NCBI GenBank assembly: GCA_004194705.1
Contig: SADC01001214.1
Coordinates: 62,001-126,000, forward strand
Origin: Ditylenchus dipsaci
Lineage: Eukaryota; Nematoda; Chromadorea; Rhabditida; Anguinidae
DNA: 64,000 bases
Direction: 5' to 3'
The number at the start of each line of letters is the position of its first letter. Positions within the stretch are counted from its first letter, which is position 1. Made by a program: the position numbers and the translations under genes. The notes under the pieces are model-generated. The model was not told where the DNA came from. It did no database searches and saw only the letters and a program-made list of their open reading frames with translations. Positions 1 to 11,159 of the stretch are shown here, one piece after another.

Positions 1-160
1 TGGTTTCTAACAAAACAAGGCCTAGAATTTAATTCTAGGTATAGTTTTTTAGAAACCAAGATGAAAAATCCGTACAGAAATTGAATGATGAGGCAAAAAA
101 ATTTGAATTGGCGGCGGACAACCGTTGTCGGAGACGGCAATTGCCCTTTAAGATAGAGTT
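1..160. repeat. Truncated copy of a palindromic MITE family
   Basis: The left edge holds a hairpin in which TTTCTAACAAAACAAGG and a matching inverted arm flank a small inner palindrome around GAATTTAATTC. Related copies sit at about 36805-36870, 36960-37090 and 60785-60860, where the arms extend to AAAGGGGCATG-type ends. The right arm continues to a GACAACCGTTGTCGGAGACGGCAA stretch (shown here in pieces, 121-145) also seen at 37060-37085. No coding potential is seen. Confidence 0.7.
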
Positions 161-539
161 GTCATATATTGAGAGCTGCGAATCTCACTGAAAAAAGTTT
201 CAAGACATGATTGGTAGAATATTAATCCTTGACATTTTTGGAAGTTTACTAATCAATCAAGGTCACCAAAAGGCGTGTCGGATCCTATGGGGGAACGAAC
301 TTTTTGCTTTGGCCTTTATGGGGTTCGTACTCACTTGAGCGCAACTCATTTGAGCGCCAATTGTTTTAAGCGCCTTTTCAATTTTAAAGTAAAAAAAGCG
401 TCTGAGATTAATTTTTTGATCTACATCATGAAAAAACACTCTCAGAAGATCATAAAAGGATACTTTTTGACTATTAATCTGTAAGAAATTGATTTTTCAG
501 TCATTTTGAATTTTCGACCATTCGACGGTTTTATCGTGT
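161..539. other. No recognisable gene
   Basis: AT-rich spacer. The short ORF at 275-484 has no recognisable motif and looks like chance. It contains a few GAGCGC/TTTAAGCGCC words at 335-375 that resemble degenerate terminal-array words of other elements here, but no clear element boundary is visible. Confidence 0.4.
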
Positions 540-592
540 TTTTCAATATGGGACTTGGCAAAAACAGCAATGCATTTTTGATCAAGAGTCTT

Positions 593-913
593 CAGTGATG
601 TCAATAAGTGCATAAAAGTGCATGTGCGTTTTCAAAAATGTATGTGCATTTCCAAATTGCATATGCACTTTCAAGATTGCACATGCATTTTCAGAAGTGC
701 ATGTGCGATTTCGAAAACTACATCTGTATTTTCGGTGATTTGCCGAGCAATTGGACGAGTTATTGTAATTCAAGCATGTGGAAGTTGTTCAAGATTCACA
801 ATAAGCCGTCAAATCACGCAGTAAATCACCGAAAATGCAGATGCAGTTTTCGAAATCACACACGCACTTCTGAAAATGCACATGTACTTTTATGCACTTA
901 TTGACATCACTCT
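593..913. mobile_element. Foldback MITE with tandem TGCATGTGC-type arms
   Basis: The ends are inverted (CAGTGATGTCAATAAGTGCA at the left, TGCACTTATTGACATCACTC at the right), and both arms are built of degenerate repeats of a TGCACATGCA-like word separated by TTTTCA. A 7-bp direct repeat GAGTCTT (586-592 and 914-920) flanks it, so it is probably an hAT-like non-autonomous element. The ORFs on both strands are products of the inverted low-complexity arms. Confidence 0.65.
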
Positions 914-1069
914 GAGTCTTGCTCGGAATCATGTCTAAAGTAAGTGAGTGCGTGCATACTTAACTCTCAAGCGCCCTGCGTCCGCGAAAGGGCAGTTTTA
1001 TATTGCCTGAGACTCTGTCATCCTTCTTTTTGGCCTTAGGTATCTTCTCTCTTTTGTTTAGAGTTGTAG

Positions 1070-1195
1070 AAATTCCCGGAAATATAGAAAACCCGGGAAT
1101 ATTCCCGAAAATATTCCCAATATTGGGGAAAATATCGGGAAACCCGGGAATATTCCCAATGTTCCCGCGAATATTCCGGGAATATTCCTATTGTA
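1070..1195. repeat. Tandem palindromic GGGAATATTCCC array
   Basis: About six overlapping copies of a self-complementary GGGAATATTCCC/CCCGGGAATATTCCC word in 120 bp. Each unit is its own inverted repeat. It interrupts repeat family R1. The overlapping ORF at 1003-1233 is rich in I-F-P-G-N because of the repeat and is not considered real. Confidence 0.7.
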
Positions 1196-1440
1196 CAACC
1201 CTACTTTTGTTCCTTTTTTCAGCTCTCGGTTAACCCTTCGGGGGGCTTGTGGTTAAGATGCGTACACCCACATACCTTAAAGACAAATCACTTGAAAGTG
1301 ACTCTGGATGCATAAAAAGATGTATGCATACCAGAGCTTCTTTATGCGGTAGGCCCTAGTATTAAAAACTATCTGTAAAATCTTTCTTTATACATAAAAA
1401 TAGGCCTTTTCGGTCCTTTTCCAACCCAATACAGCCGAAA

Positions 1441-1832
1441 TGAGGGCGCCCAAATGAGTGTGTACGTTGTATGGAGGTTCTCGATTCCTTAGTCGACTGT
1501 ATCATTTTTAAAATTCTAGATGAGATAGCTGCTGCAAACTAGACGTTGTATTACGCGTTGAAATTAATTAAGAAGATTCTCTGGCTTACAATGTTTGGTT
1601 TCCGTGTAGAGTGCAAACTTGTTTTTGGTTTCGGTTCATTGCCCGGAAAATTCGGTTTTCTACCGCAATTTTCACTTTTTAATTTTTATGATCTATGGTT
1701 ATTTTGCTAAATATTTAGCTTCTAAATTTGTTAAAAATAACGTCTTAAAATGATCTTAATAAATCTTAACACTTTTAATGGCTTCATTTGCTAAAAGACT
1801 CTGTGGTATCTTTTCTTCAAGATCTTTCTAAC
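1441..1832. other. Spacer downstream of the APMAP exons
   Basis: AT-rich sequence where the remaining roughly 150 residues of APMAP would be expected. I looked for the conserved C-terminal propeller blades on the minus strand and did not find them, so the gene is either truncated here or resumes left of the window. Confidence 0.4.
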
Positions 1833-4800
1833 CTCTTGATGCGAGACATTGAGCATTCGGACACAAGAAAAGACTGCTTGTCAGGAAAAATTTGAAGACC
1901 ATTGGCAAAATAGAGATTATCCATGACCACTTTGACCTCTCCGTCTGGATTAAGGTTCAACTGGAACACTCTAAATATGACCCAAAAATGCGTTTTCCTA
2001 ATATAAAACTACAAAATCACACCTTCCATTAGGTTTAGCTTCCATAAATGAATGCAAAAAACGACGGCGATCCCATTTACTAGATGAGTCTGTGAAAAAC
2101 ACTGTATTTTCATCCAATACGTCCAAATCATTCACAAAAGATAGCTACAATGTACAGACTATTGGATAACGAACAGTAAGATCAGTCTATTCGAATTCAA
2201 CCCACCGATTCTCCGTTAATTTTCTGTTTTGTAGAGTACACTTGTTTCCATTTGCCTCAATTGAAATATTATTGATAAGAGATGATAGAGTTTTTAAAAT
2301 CTTGGGTGATACATGAGGAAAACTAAGTTATAGGAAACCTAAAACATGCTTTCTCCTTTACATTTGGCCTATAATAAAGTTTTCTTGCAAAAAATTAAAA
2401 AAATTGAACTTTAGGCCGAATGTCAAGTGAAAAAGTATATTTGGTTCTATTCTAGAATCGGGTGCCAAAAAATAGCTTGGTCCCCCTGTTGTTTTTCCGC
2501 TGCTAGTTTTTTTGGCACTCGATTCTAGAATAGAACCGCATGTTTTAAAGCGAAGGATCGGCTTCCTGGCACTGATTTTTCCGTTGTATTTATCAAATTG
2601 ATGAACAAAAGCAAGTTAAAACGTGGAGGGTGGATTTCGCAATATAATGGACTACCGTATTCTCTCTAATAGAACCACACTCTCTATTTGAACCACAACC
2701 CCCAAGGGGGGTTGTGAAATAGAACCACACTCTCTATTAGAACCACACTCTCTAATAGAACCACACCCCTTAACACTCTCAAGCTGCGTCAACGGCCTTA
2801 TAACTCCAATGGATTTTCTAAGCCTGGGAGCTCTTTCTTGAAAGAGCTCATCGTTGAGTCAATCAAATCGTGCGGAGTTCCCAATGCCACCGATGGATGT
2901 TGGGGCGAAGCCATTTACTGCTTCAAGAAAGTTGGGCCGGTTCCGAGTGGTCGAGGCAAGGTGGAGCTCGCGCAAGATGAGAAGAAGTTGGCTGAGCAGA
3001 TACAAGAAATCGATCTTGAGGAAGCGCAAGAAAATTTGATTGTAGTAATAAATATATATCTCTAGAGTGCTAATGAGTTTTGGGACCTGCTCTGGTTTAG
3101 GGGGACGCCTATTTTCACTATATATTTTTTTATTTTTTAGGTTGATCGAGTTGATTATGGTGGCCGGGGTGACAATAATCACCTTAATCAACAAAATTAC
3201 TTATTAAACTATTAATATAGTTTATCGATATAACCATGACTGTCATAAGCGACAAAAATAAATAAGAAGTATAGTATAGATCAGTGTCCCCCCTAAACCA
3301 AGCAGGTCCGAAATAAAGAATTTATGCGCGTATGCTGCAATGCTTGAATATGTTCAAAAGGTTGAAAAATAGAACCACACTCTCTATTAGAACCACACCC
3401 CCCGAGGGGGGTGAAAAATAGAACCACATGTGTTTCTATTAGAGAGAATACGGTAATTCGCATACAGCATTCAAGAATCTTTTCAACATCGACAATTTTG
3501 TCAACTTGAGATGTTTAAAGTGATGTTATAAAACCGACCCCATACAACCAATAATAAATCAAACCTTGAGCAAAATCCAAAGTGTAGATGCCCAAGTACG
3601 CATCAGCCACAACTAATAAGTCCTTATTCAAGCGTCTTATGCCTTAATTTCGAGGCTATATAGAAAAATATTTTATTAAATACATCAATTTCACCTAATG
3701 GTCGACCACATATCGGCTATAATTTGAAATTAGTGAATTGAAATGAATGATTTTATCCCACACTACCTCAGTGTCGAATGTTCCTGAAACACAGATTTAG
3801 CAGCAATTACTAAATTAGTTAGAAGATAAGAGTACCGCAAACGGTTTCATTTGTCAGTTTGATGGTCTGCTTAATGACTCCGTCAACAATTTTGACAATT
3901 TTCGCATCCCAAGTGCCCGTGTATATAGTGTCTATAGTTATAAACAAAGGTCATAAATAATGTGAATCATAAAATACAAATAACTAACTTCCTTCTACTA
4001 GTAAAGACTCTGGACCACTTATTTGCCCTTTAAGTATCAAATTCGCATTTCTGAGATGCTTGTTTGGTGCAAGGACTCCAGCTAATTTGGGAGGATGTTT
4101 TAATCTTCAAAAAACAAATATGAATTGCTTTTTTTAGCACATCCCACTTATTAAAATCACTTTACAAGTTGATTTTTCGTTATTTAGGTTGTCCGGCCCC
4201 TAATTTTGTAATCCAGCCCCTTTTTCCTATTCTTATGTAATAAGAAAGGCTTATTTGGTATAATTTTCAGTTATTTTCTCAATTTTTGTGCGCATTTTTT
4301 CTGTTTTTGAAAATTGTATTTTTGAAGTTTCAGACTTTTTAAAGCCAAATATGAATTTTATTGAAGGCTGTTTTCGGCGTGCTAAAATAAAAAAAAATAA
4401 GAACTGATTTTGAAAACATAATTAGCTTTAAAATTAGCCGACTGTAAGGACAGTTCATTCTAGCTCAATTTTTATGCTAAATACGCTGTAAATTTAAGTT
4501 TTTCATAAACGCTATTTCTTGTAGTTCTTTCAGTGGTTTAAATTATTGACAAAATCCACTTTAAGTTTATTCACAAAAATGTTCATATCTTTGTTTTAGA
4601 CTGCAATAAAACGTGCAAGATAAAAATAAGATTTAATTTTTTATTCGATTTGAACTTTTTTAAACTTGGACACGAATTCTGTCGTGTCAGAATCGAATTT
4701 TAGTAGCTCTTCGATTTCTTTCATTAAAGGTTTATTTTCAAAGTAAATATAAAAAACTTACGAATAAACCTGTGGATCAAAGCTGCCATTAAAATAAACA

Positions 4801-4919
4801 AACAAAATTCCTAGCACAACTATAATAGAAGACAGTATCACACTGGTGAGACTGCTAAAAAATACATTTTATAAACCTGGCAAAAATCAAGCTAGAAGAG
4901 TTTACCAAATAGATGGCAT
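1833..4919 (-). CDS. APMAP: APMAP-like six-bladed beta-propeller membrane protein (3' part missing)
   Basis: Adipocyte plasma membrane-associated protein family: a type II membrane protein with an extracytosolic six-bladed beta-propeller related to arylesterases and strictosidine synthase. Minus-strand exons by eye: 4906-4919 (start, MPSI), 4762-4854 (hydrophobic anchor SSIIVVLGILFVYF), 3989-4104 (PKLAGVLAPNKHLR, GPESLLVEG), 3836-3931 (IYTGTWDAKIVKI, ETVCG), 3565-3642 (LLVVADAYLGIYTLD), 3466-3504, 2023-2144 (SFVNDLDV, FFTDSSSKWDRRR) and 1833-1970 (FANGLQIFPDKQSFLVSE). The VADAYLG and FTDSSSKW signatures are diagnostic. Exon phases mostly agree; the join from 3836 to 3642 appears to skip about three residues. 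The intron between 2144 and 3466 holds a MITE. The last third of the family is not seen, so the copy is truncated or extends off the left edge. Confidence 0.88.
2655..3453. mobile_element. TA-flanked MITE in an APMAP intron (CCGTATTCTCTC family)
   Basis: Inverted ends CCGTATTCTCTCTAATAG and CTATTAGAGAGAATACGG are flanked by TA on both sides, the Tc1/mariner-superfamily hallmark. Just inside each end is a tandem array of about 20 bp built on AATAGAACCACACTCTC, with a CCCCC..GGGGG mini-palindrome. The body (2838-3065) contains an open frame with a Glu/Lys-rich stretch that recurs with changes at about 49600-49800 in another copy. No DDE transposase is seen, so it is non-autonomous. Confidence 0.8.
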
Positions 4920-5601
4920 GTTTGGTTGAAGGCGACAGAACAAAAATAAATAACAATTAGATGGCCTTCAATAAAATAATAGCGAATGAACGACAAGGTT
5001 AATCAAAAGTGTACAAGGAAAACTCCTTGCTGAGAGGTCTTTGTATTATTCCGAGACTGCACAGGCAGAGAAGCAGAAAATGCTTTTTTCTACATTTTAC
5101 ACAAATTTTAAAACTACAGAAGTAAGTAGCAAAAAGATAACTTTATTTATAAAAATGTAATAATGTTTCATAACAAAACTTTCTTCCAGCATTCCTTACG
5201 AAATAGATAAATTTCAAAATTTGAATTTTTATTTTGATCATTTCTCGTCTAGGAGACAGAAAATGCGTTTCGAAAAATTCATAAAATATAAAGTTTTTGG
5301 TACTATTCCATTGTCCAAAATGTCGATGAATTCACCTGTCGATGAATTTACCTTTCGATGAATTCACCGTCGATGAATTCACCTAATGCCATATTTCGAG
5401 ATTCGAATTTGAAATTGGCGATCTGTAAAAATTAAACTTACTCAGAATTATTTCCTCTTTCGAATGAGACCTAAACTAAAAATTTCAAAAAAATTGAGGT
5501 AACAAGAGTTGGTCCAAAATTACAGAAAACGGCTTTTAATTAGATTAGAACTACTATTGTGTTAGTTTTTATTATCATAACTTCTGCAGTAATGCTCTTA
5601 C
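4920..5601. other. Upstream region of APMAP, with a short GTCGATGAATTCACC array
   Basis: AT-rich flank that must hold the APMAP promoter; no motif could be assigned. At about 5320-5385 there are four to five copies of a 15-bp word GTCGATGAATTCACC, a sister of the GTCGACGAATTGACC word at 24676-25262, suggesting a decayed arm of a related foldback. Confidence 0.45.
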
Positions 5602-5795
5602 CAGGGTTCGACAAATGTGCCCTAAAGGGCACATTTCAGGGCACATCGTATTTTTGAAAAAATATGTGCCCTAGAAAAGGCACAATGTGCCCTTTTAGGG
5701 CACATTTTTTTCGCGCCATATTTATGTGCCCTTTTTAGGACTTATCGGTCAGAAAATGTGCCCTTTTCAAGGATAAATGTGCCCTTCTCTTTTTC
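5602..5795. repeat. Left terminal array of the giant hAT (GTGCCCT words)
   Basis: About ten copies of GTGCCCT or its complement AGGGCAC in under 200 bp, several arranged as small palindromes. The same array appears inverted at 18785-18951. Subterminal short repeats of this kind bind transposase in characterised hAT elements; that role here is inferred. Confidence 0.8.
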
Positions 5796-6083
5796 AGAAT
5801 TTTCTGTTAGTTTTTTTAATTTTTTTTCAATTTTTTGTGTTTTTTACATATTTTATTCATATTTTGGCCTATACATGGTTAAAATAACTAGCATTAATTT
5901 TTTTGTTGATATGCAACAGTCAAGATATACAATTGTATTACAGCTCCATTAAATTTTCAGCATTATTCAATTCGTCTATTTCTGGCAACATGTTATTGAG
6001 AAATAGTGATCGCAGACATACTAGCTTTGGAATTGTTTCAGGCTTCAGTCAATTGCGCATTCTGTTGCGCTGAGGCGTAGTAG

Positions 6084-6317
6084 CTAAAAGGCTCTTTCGC
6101 TCGGCGTGCTTGAAGCCTGTATGGGCAAATATTTTTTAGCAACTCGAGCTAGCATAGGAAGTCTTTTTTTGAAGGTCTTCCAAAATTCCAAGGTATTCAA
6201 AGAATTACTAGCCGCTAGATTATTAGAGATAGCAATTTTAGCAGCTATTTCTGCAGTTACAGGTTCAGCTTCAAAGTAAATGCGTGAACCACTATTTTGC
6301 TGTGAATTAGGAAACAC
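6084..6317 (-). pseudogene. C-terminal hAT dimerisation domain remnant (outer element transposase)
   Basis: Minus-strand frame with FWKTFKKRLPMLARVAKKYL followed by IQASSTPSERAF, the classic hAT C-terminal signature (Leu-rich helix, then the A-S-S-x-P-x-E-R motif). It lies at the left end of the giant element, in the orientation expected if its transposase ran leftwards. The frame is closed upstream by the nested hAT at 6374-8731 and is not joined to an intact N-terminal half. I read it as the remnant transposase of the 13-kb element. Confidence 0.75.
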
Positions 6318-6373
6318 AGCGCCTTGTTAACCATCTCCTAGCAACAGAGCTTCAGCTTGGACAGCGTTTACTA

Positions 6374-8731
6374 CAGGGTTGCCAAGTCGCTAACCCGTAA
6401 AATCAGAACAAAATCTTTAAAAATCAGAATTTGACTCCATAAATCAGAACAAATTAGCCAAAAATCAGAACGAAATCAGAACACGCAAAATTTGCCAAAA
6501 CATCAACAAAAATGCTTTATTTAGAACGGTTGTACATCGAAACGAGACTAAACATTATATTTCTCCCGACTGCGGACATCATTTAACAATTTTCTATCAT
6601 TCAGCAACAAACTGAACATTTCAACACATGTGTGATCAAAATTGACATTCACTTGGAGAAGGCACTTGACTGTTTCTGGCTGTAGTAAATTCCGATCGTC
6701 CGTCCATTGTTTCCCGCAAAAAGAGAAGACACGCTCCACAAAAGCATTCGAGATTGGAATTGAAAGAATCTTGCTCACCAATTCGTAGAGTCCTGGCAAA
6801 GTGCAGTTTTCCTTGAACACCTAAAAGTTTGAAACAATAATTCAATGACAAATTTTTTATTCAACACAAATTCCTACTCTGATCCACTTTTCCTCCGCAT
6901 TCAGTGATTCGAACACATCCAATGAAACTTGCTGCAGAATAGCATTTAACTGAGAAACTTCATCGAAGAGAGAATCTTGTTCGGCCAATTCAGGTGATAT
7001 TTGTTCCGCCAACTTCTTGACCTCCTTGTACTGAACTGACCTTGTCGCAAGCATGATCCACTGAATGTTTGTTAGTTGAAACCAGGCATCAATGTACTCC
7101 AGTGCAGTATCATAGAATTTCTAAAACAAAACACTATTAATCACAAAGAAAAGCTAAAAAATTTACAATAAATTCCTCCTTCAGACGCTCAGCCTTGTCA
7201 AATTCGAGTTGACGCATCGTAATTTCTGTCATAGCACTAAAGAATCGTGAATTTCGGCGTCCCCTAATTGCGAACTGCAGCGAGCGAATAAGTTTCATTA
7301 ATTCAGGCAAAAGCGCATTCGATTTCTAAAGAACTCATTTCATAACGAATAAATAATTGTAAAGGGAAATACCTGAAGAGAGAGTAAAGGATGCTGAAAA
7401 CAGGAAAGGATGCTGTGGAGAAAAACAACAACGACCTTGGACTCGGCAGACGAAAAAAAATCTCTGAGCATACGAGGCGTATTTGATGTAGGTGAGAAGA
7501 GCAATTGCAAAGCATCCCAAAGCTTCGACATTCTCTGCATTACAGCCGCAAGCGTAGTCCATCATGTTGGTGCATGAGTAGGCAAACACAAATATTCCAT
7601 CTAAGAACAACTTAAACTATCTGCCTGAAGAAAAATTTTCACTGACCTCTACAAATTCGCATTATTCCTTAAACTTTTCGTGACGACTAGTAGATCCTTT
7701 GAAATAGCTTTCCAACTTAAACACAAGTGCTTCGATATCAAAAGGCAATCCTTTTGCTGATTTCTTCGCCGAATTATGTAGGATATGAGCAGGGCAACCG
7801 ACTGGCACTAATGAAGCAACTTTCTCTTGCAAATGACATATCAATGATAGTTACAAAACTTCTACAAATACCGAGCAAAAATGTTGTTGTTTCCGCCTTG
7901 AGTCCTTCCTCCGAAGTTGACAGGAGCATTATCCGCGCAAAACAAAGTGAGGTTCTTGACATTAATTTTGACTGTTTGGTCCGAGCACTTCCAAGCTTTT
8001 TTGCTATCGCCGAATCAGAGAACATAGTTTGAAAAAAAGCCGAGACACAATCTCCTGAAGCAAAAGACTGTTGATGCTTGACAATGTGATAAGCCCAAGA
8101 TCCCTTTGTCATCAATCGCTGTCGGAGCCAGGAGATTAGGAAGAAACGCGGCAACAGACTGATTTGAGGCAATCTTACTAGCGGCATCTTTGTGCTTCTT
8201 CGTTGCTGAAATAAAAATCGCTAACATGAAAATCAAATAAAAAAGATGGACAACCAAGATGAAGATCGATAGCTGTTTTTCCTGTTGCCGCCATATTGAT
8301 ATCGGAGCTGCAGGGCACACAACGAGCATGAGACTATGAAAGATGAAAGTAATAACATTGTCGTCCATAAATATTGTCTTCAAAAAACCTACATCGCTTT
8401 TGTTACTCTTTGTTATCCCTTGATCTTACTGTACTCCGGCTTGAACAAGCACTTCTTTGGACTTCTCGGAACCATCTGAGTGAGATCTGAATAAACAAGA
8501 ATTACGAATAAGCGCCGCAGGCACAAATTTCGATGATGATGAACAATCTAACTAGATGCAGAAAATCTAGACAAAGTGCCAAACAATATCAAGAAAAATG
8601 GAATTCAGAACATATCATATCATTTTGCCAAAAATCAGAACAAATCAGAAAGTCAGAACATTAAAAATTTGTCAGAACGGACACCTCAAAATCAGAACAT
8701 TTCTGATAAATCAGAACACTTGGCAACCCTT
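6374..8731. mobile_element. Nested hAT transposon, 2.36 kb, with 8-bp target duplication
   Basis: Begins CAGGGTTGCCAAG and ends CTTGGCAACCCTT, with the 8-mer GTTTACTA at 6366-6373 and again at 8732-8739. Both ends carry subterminal arrays of AAATCAGAAC (6400-6485) or its repeats (8628-8725). It splits the outer element's transposase between 6317 and 8745, so it arrived later. It encodes its own hAT-type transposase on the minus strand. Confidence 0.93.
6548..8383 (-). CDS. hAT-family transposase of the nested element (intron-containing or broken)
   Basis: Several minus-strand blocks read as one hAT transposase. A middle block (7662-7844) has VGCPAHILHNSAKK..FDIEALVFKL, matching the C-P-A-H-x-L-H-N motif of an invertebrate hAT lineage. 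The C-terminal block (6548-6820) has ISNAFVERVFSFCGKQWTDD and a DRNLL run, the dimerisation signature with E-R-x-F-S. Blocks between (6857-7600) are separated by short GT-AG-like gaps of 40-55 bp. Frames at 7300-7600 and 8015-8383 are less certain; the start is not settled. Whether it is active cannot be judged. Confidence 0.7.
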
Positions 8732-8744
8732 GTTTACTATCTAG

Positions 8745-8960
8745 AATAAATTTTGAGGTTTGCTTTTATTCTGTTCTTCATCTCTTCTAAGTTCCAACGC
8801 TCAACTTTCCGGCACAAGGAGTTTAACTGGTTTCTTATTTGAGGGTCCACAGAAGCTGAGCAAAGTGCTATTTTTATTCATCTTGGTCTTTTTTCTCAAG
8901 AGCAAATAAAGCAGCGCGAGCAATGGAGCTGCTAATAGAAATTTAGTGACTATTTCAAGC
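8745..8960 (-). pseudogene. Second fragment of the outer hAT transposase
   Basis: Minus-strand frame containing ASVDPQIRNQLNSLC and KVERWNLEEMKNRIK, resembling the block that precedes the hAT dimerisation domain (the A-L-D-P-R-F-K region and following helices). It directly continues the 6084-6317 remnant once the nested hAT is removed. A preceding stretch reads KFLLAAPLLARAALFALEKK in another frame. Similarity is weak; position and strand are the main support. Confidence 0.45.
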
Positions 8961-9840
8961 GTCAGTAAGAACAAAGGACAAGTCTCCTACTGGGATTTTA
9001 TTAGTGCACCGTGGCAAGCTAGAGGAACCAGCGACCATGGCCTGGTCAGCACAATACAAAGACAAGACTGGTACAAGAGATTCTGATGAAAGAGATTCTT
9101 GAAGTTCCACTTCTTTGACGACCACAGCTGGAGAGCGGTAGAGGGCACCCACATTCAGACCATCCGGGATTTTAGCATCGGCTGGCTTGAGGATTGGGCA
9201 CTGATCCACCACTGGCTTGACTGCGGCTGACTTGAAGACGAAGGCTGGTCGTCGCACTTGGCAGAGACAGCTGGAGCAGAACGCTGGGCATCCACATTCT
9301 TGTCATCCGGGATTGAGCATCGGCTGACGAGAGGATTGGATTCCATTGTTCCACTGGTTGCTGAGTCCGACGGCGATTGCTGAAAGGCAGAAGACTGGTC
9401 GCTGTATTCCTTAGCTGGCTTGTCCACTGCAGGCACCACCAGAGAGAACTTGCTTGATTCACCGGCACAGCGGGAGCGCGAACTTGAGGCGATGGACGTC
9501 ATGGTACGGCGAGCCTTGGAACTGGTATGACCTCCAGTATGATCACCAGAGGTTGTCGTGACCGAAGCGATGACGCTAGTCGGATCACTAGAAGCTGGTC
9601 AAGGTCATCAATCAATTTAATTGAGACCAAAGCTGGTTTATAATTCTGGTCAAATGACTTCTTGAACTTAGAAATCAAATCTGGCTTGATGCCATTATCA
9701 ATCATAAACTGAATGGCTTTATGAATCTGGCTTTTGTCATGACTATGACTGGTTAAGCTAGAGTCACGACTAGAGACACTACGAGAACTAACCTTACTTG
9801 AGGAAGAACTAGAGCAGCTTGACATACCTAACCAAAACAA
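8955..9840 (-). CDS. Serine-rich cargo protein, about 290 residues, frame-broken
   Basis: Not recognised. Minus strand, probable start at 9825 (MSSCSSSSSSK). N-terminus is a Ser-rich low-complexity tract, then a basic helical stretch with HKAIQFMIDNGIKPDLISKF and LVSIKLIDDLDQLL (about residues 35-80), then Ser/Gln-rich linker (SRSRCAGESSKF, SSSSQPQSSQ), and a C-terminal part with KIPDGLNVGALYRSPAVVV and FVLTDA before the stop at 8955. Reading through needs two frame changes, near 9500-9600 and 9170-9250. No catalytic motif is visible; a disordered nucleic-acid-binding or adaptor role is possible but unproven. CTGGT words run through it. Confidence 0.5.
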
Positions 9841-10510
9841 ATATATGATCCAGTTTTGTCAAGACTGCTCCTGGTGCAATTAATTCTTGTTGAGACCAAA
9901 GCTAGTTTGAATTCAACTATAATACTGGCTAATTGTCCCTATACTGTGTTCCCTATGAACACTAACCCTGGTTAGGGCAAATACTGGTTGTTAAGGTTCG
10001 GGCGAGTCCTTACACCTATCACCAGCCACCAGGTGCGACCCTGCACCGTCTGACCGACGAAAGGCGAAAAGACCCCCGACTTTTCGCAAGAGTCCTTACG
10101 CCAGGAACGCCAATTGCCATCGACGACCTGATATAAAGACACTTGCCTGGTTTTGAGGAGCTGGTATAAGAAGTAGATACCTCAAGACTGGGTAGCAATG
10201 AGCAGAAGACTGGTTTTTAAATCTGGTTGCGCTAACTCTACCGGTATTAACGGCAGCCTACCACCCTACGAAAGTGTTAGCCACCAGTAGGAGAGCACAC
10301 CCTACAAGCTATCTGGTTTAGAAAGCTAGTAAGTATGTCAACTACTGGTTATCGAAATTTTTCCTATCACCCTTGCCACCGTTTCTCCCTGGTTATCAGA
10401 TGACACGAGCTTTCCTATCACCCGTGCCACCGCTAGTATGTATGACTATAAGACTAGCGAGACACGAATGTCCCAAAGTCAAGTCAAATTGGTCATTAAT
10501 TAATTGTTCT
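9841..10510. other. Cargo spacer with GC-rich hairpin-like block
   Basis: No credible ORF. CTGGT words continue at normal density. The block 9998-10115 is GC-rich and contains two copies of GAGTCCTTAC (10003 and 10089) and the near-inverted pair GCGAAAAG and CTTTTCGC (10071-10100), so it could fold; a regulatory or terminator-like function is only a guess. Two copies of TTTCCTATCACCC..TGCCACCG lie at 10361-10383 and 10411-10432. Confidence 0.5.
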
Positions 10511-11159
10511 AACCTACTTTTTCTCCTGTACTACATAACATCTAGTTCGCCCATCCATTCCCCAAGATCGAAACATCATCCCATTTTCGGAGTAAGAGTT
10601 TACAACTGTTATAGACACGAGAGCGCTTCCAGCCACCGTTGGAAGGATCCCGAGCTGACTGGAGAAGGCGAAGCTGGCTTGAGGCTGCTGCTGGCTTGAC
10701 GACTGCTGCTTGAGAGAGATGGCTCCACTGCTTGTTTGATTCTTGCGCTGGCCACTTGATTGAGATAGGCTGGAGATGAAGACTGGCCATAGAGACTTGT
10801 GCACTCAACAGAGAAGAGATAGAGAAGAGACTTGAGCTGGACGGCGATTAGAATTGCATATTCGGCTGGTCCATTTGGCTCGCATCAGCTGGAATTCTTC
10901 TTGGAGATCAAGGCTGGTTTGCGTGTAGCTGGCGATCGATCCAAGGCATTGACGATTGGAACATCAGCTGAACTCTGGAGGCATACGGCGCACTGGTGAG
11001 CAGGAGCACTAGCTGTAGCATTTGACTTGAAAGCTGGCAGCAAAGGCAGGCAATTGACCACAGCAGAAGACGATATTGGAGAGCGAAGCGAAGACGGCTG
11101 CTTGACGACGGATCCCCCCCTATGCCACGGCGACTGGTTAGCACCATGCTCTCAAACAA
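10511..11159 (-). CDS. Possible low-complexity cargo ORF block
   Basis: Two overlapping minus-strand frames (10514-10808 and 10908-11159) give Ser/Gln/Ala-rich sequence (SLKQQSSSQQQPQASFAFSS; alternative frame AVVKPAAASSQLRLLQ). With one frame change they could form a single protein of about 200 residues preceding the serine-rich gene. Composition resembles the linker parts of that protein. There is no recognisable domain, so it could be spacer with biased composition. Confidence 0.3.

Larger units (their letters stand above)
540..1440. repeat. Dispersed repeat family R1, interrupted copy
   Basis: The block GGAATCATGTCTAA..GTAAGTGAGTGCG (928-955) followed by AACTCTCAAGC (962-972) and, after an insertion, CATACCTTAAAGACAAATCACT, the CTCTGGATGCAT hairpin and a GCGGTAGGCCC motif (1255-1360) recurs at 39940-40240, in reverse at 57110-57600, and partly at 17230-17460. 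In the better copies the centre is a GC-rich hairpin (CTGCGCCCC..GGGGCGCAG). This copy is split by the MITE at 593-913 and by the GGGAATATTCCC block at 1070-1195. Its mobility class is unknown. Confidence 0.6.
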
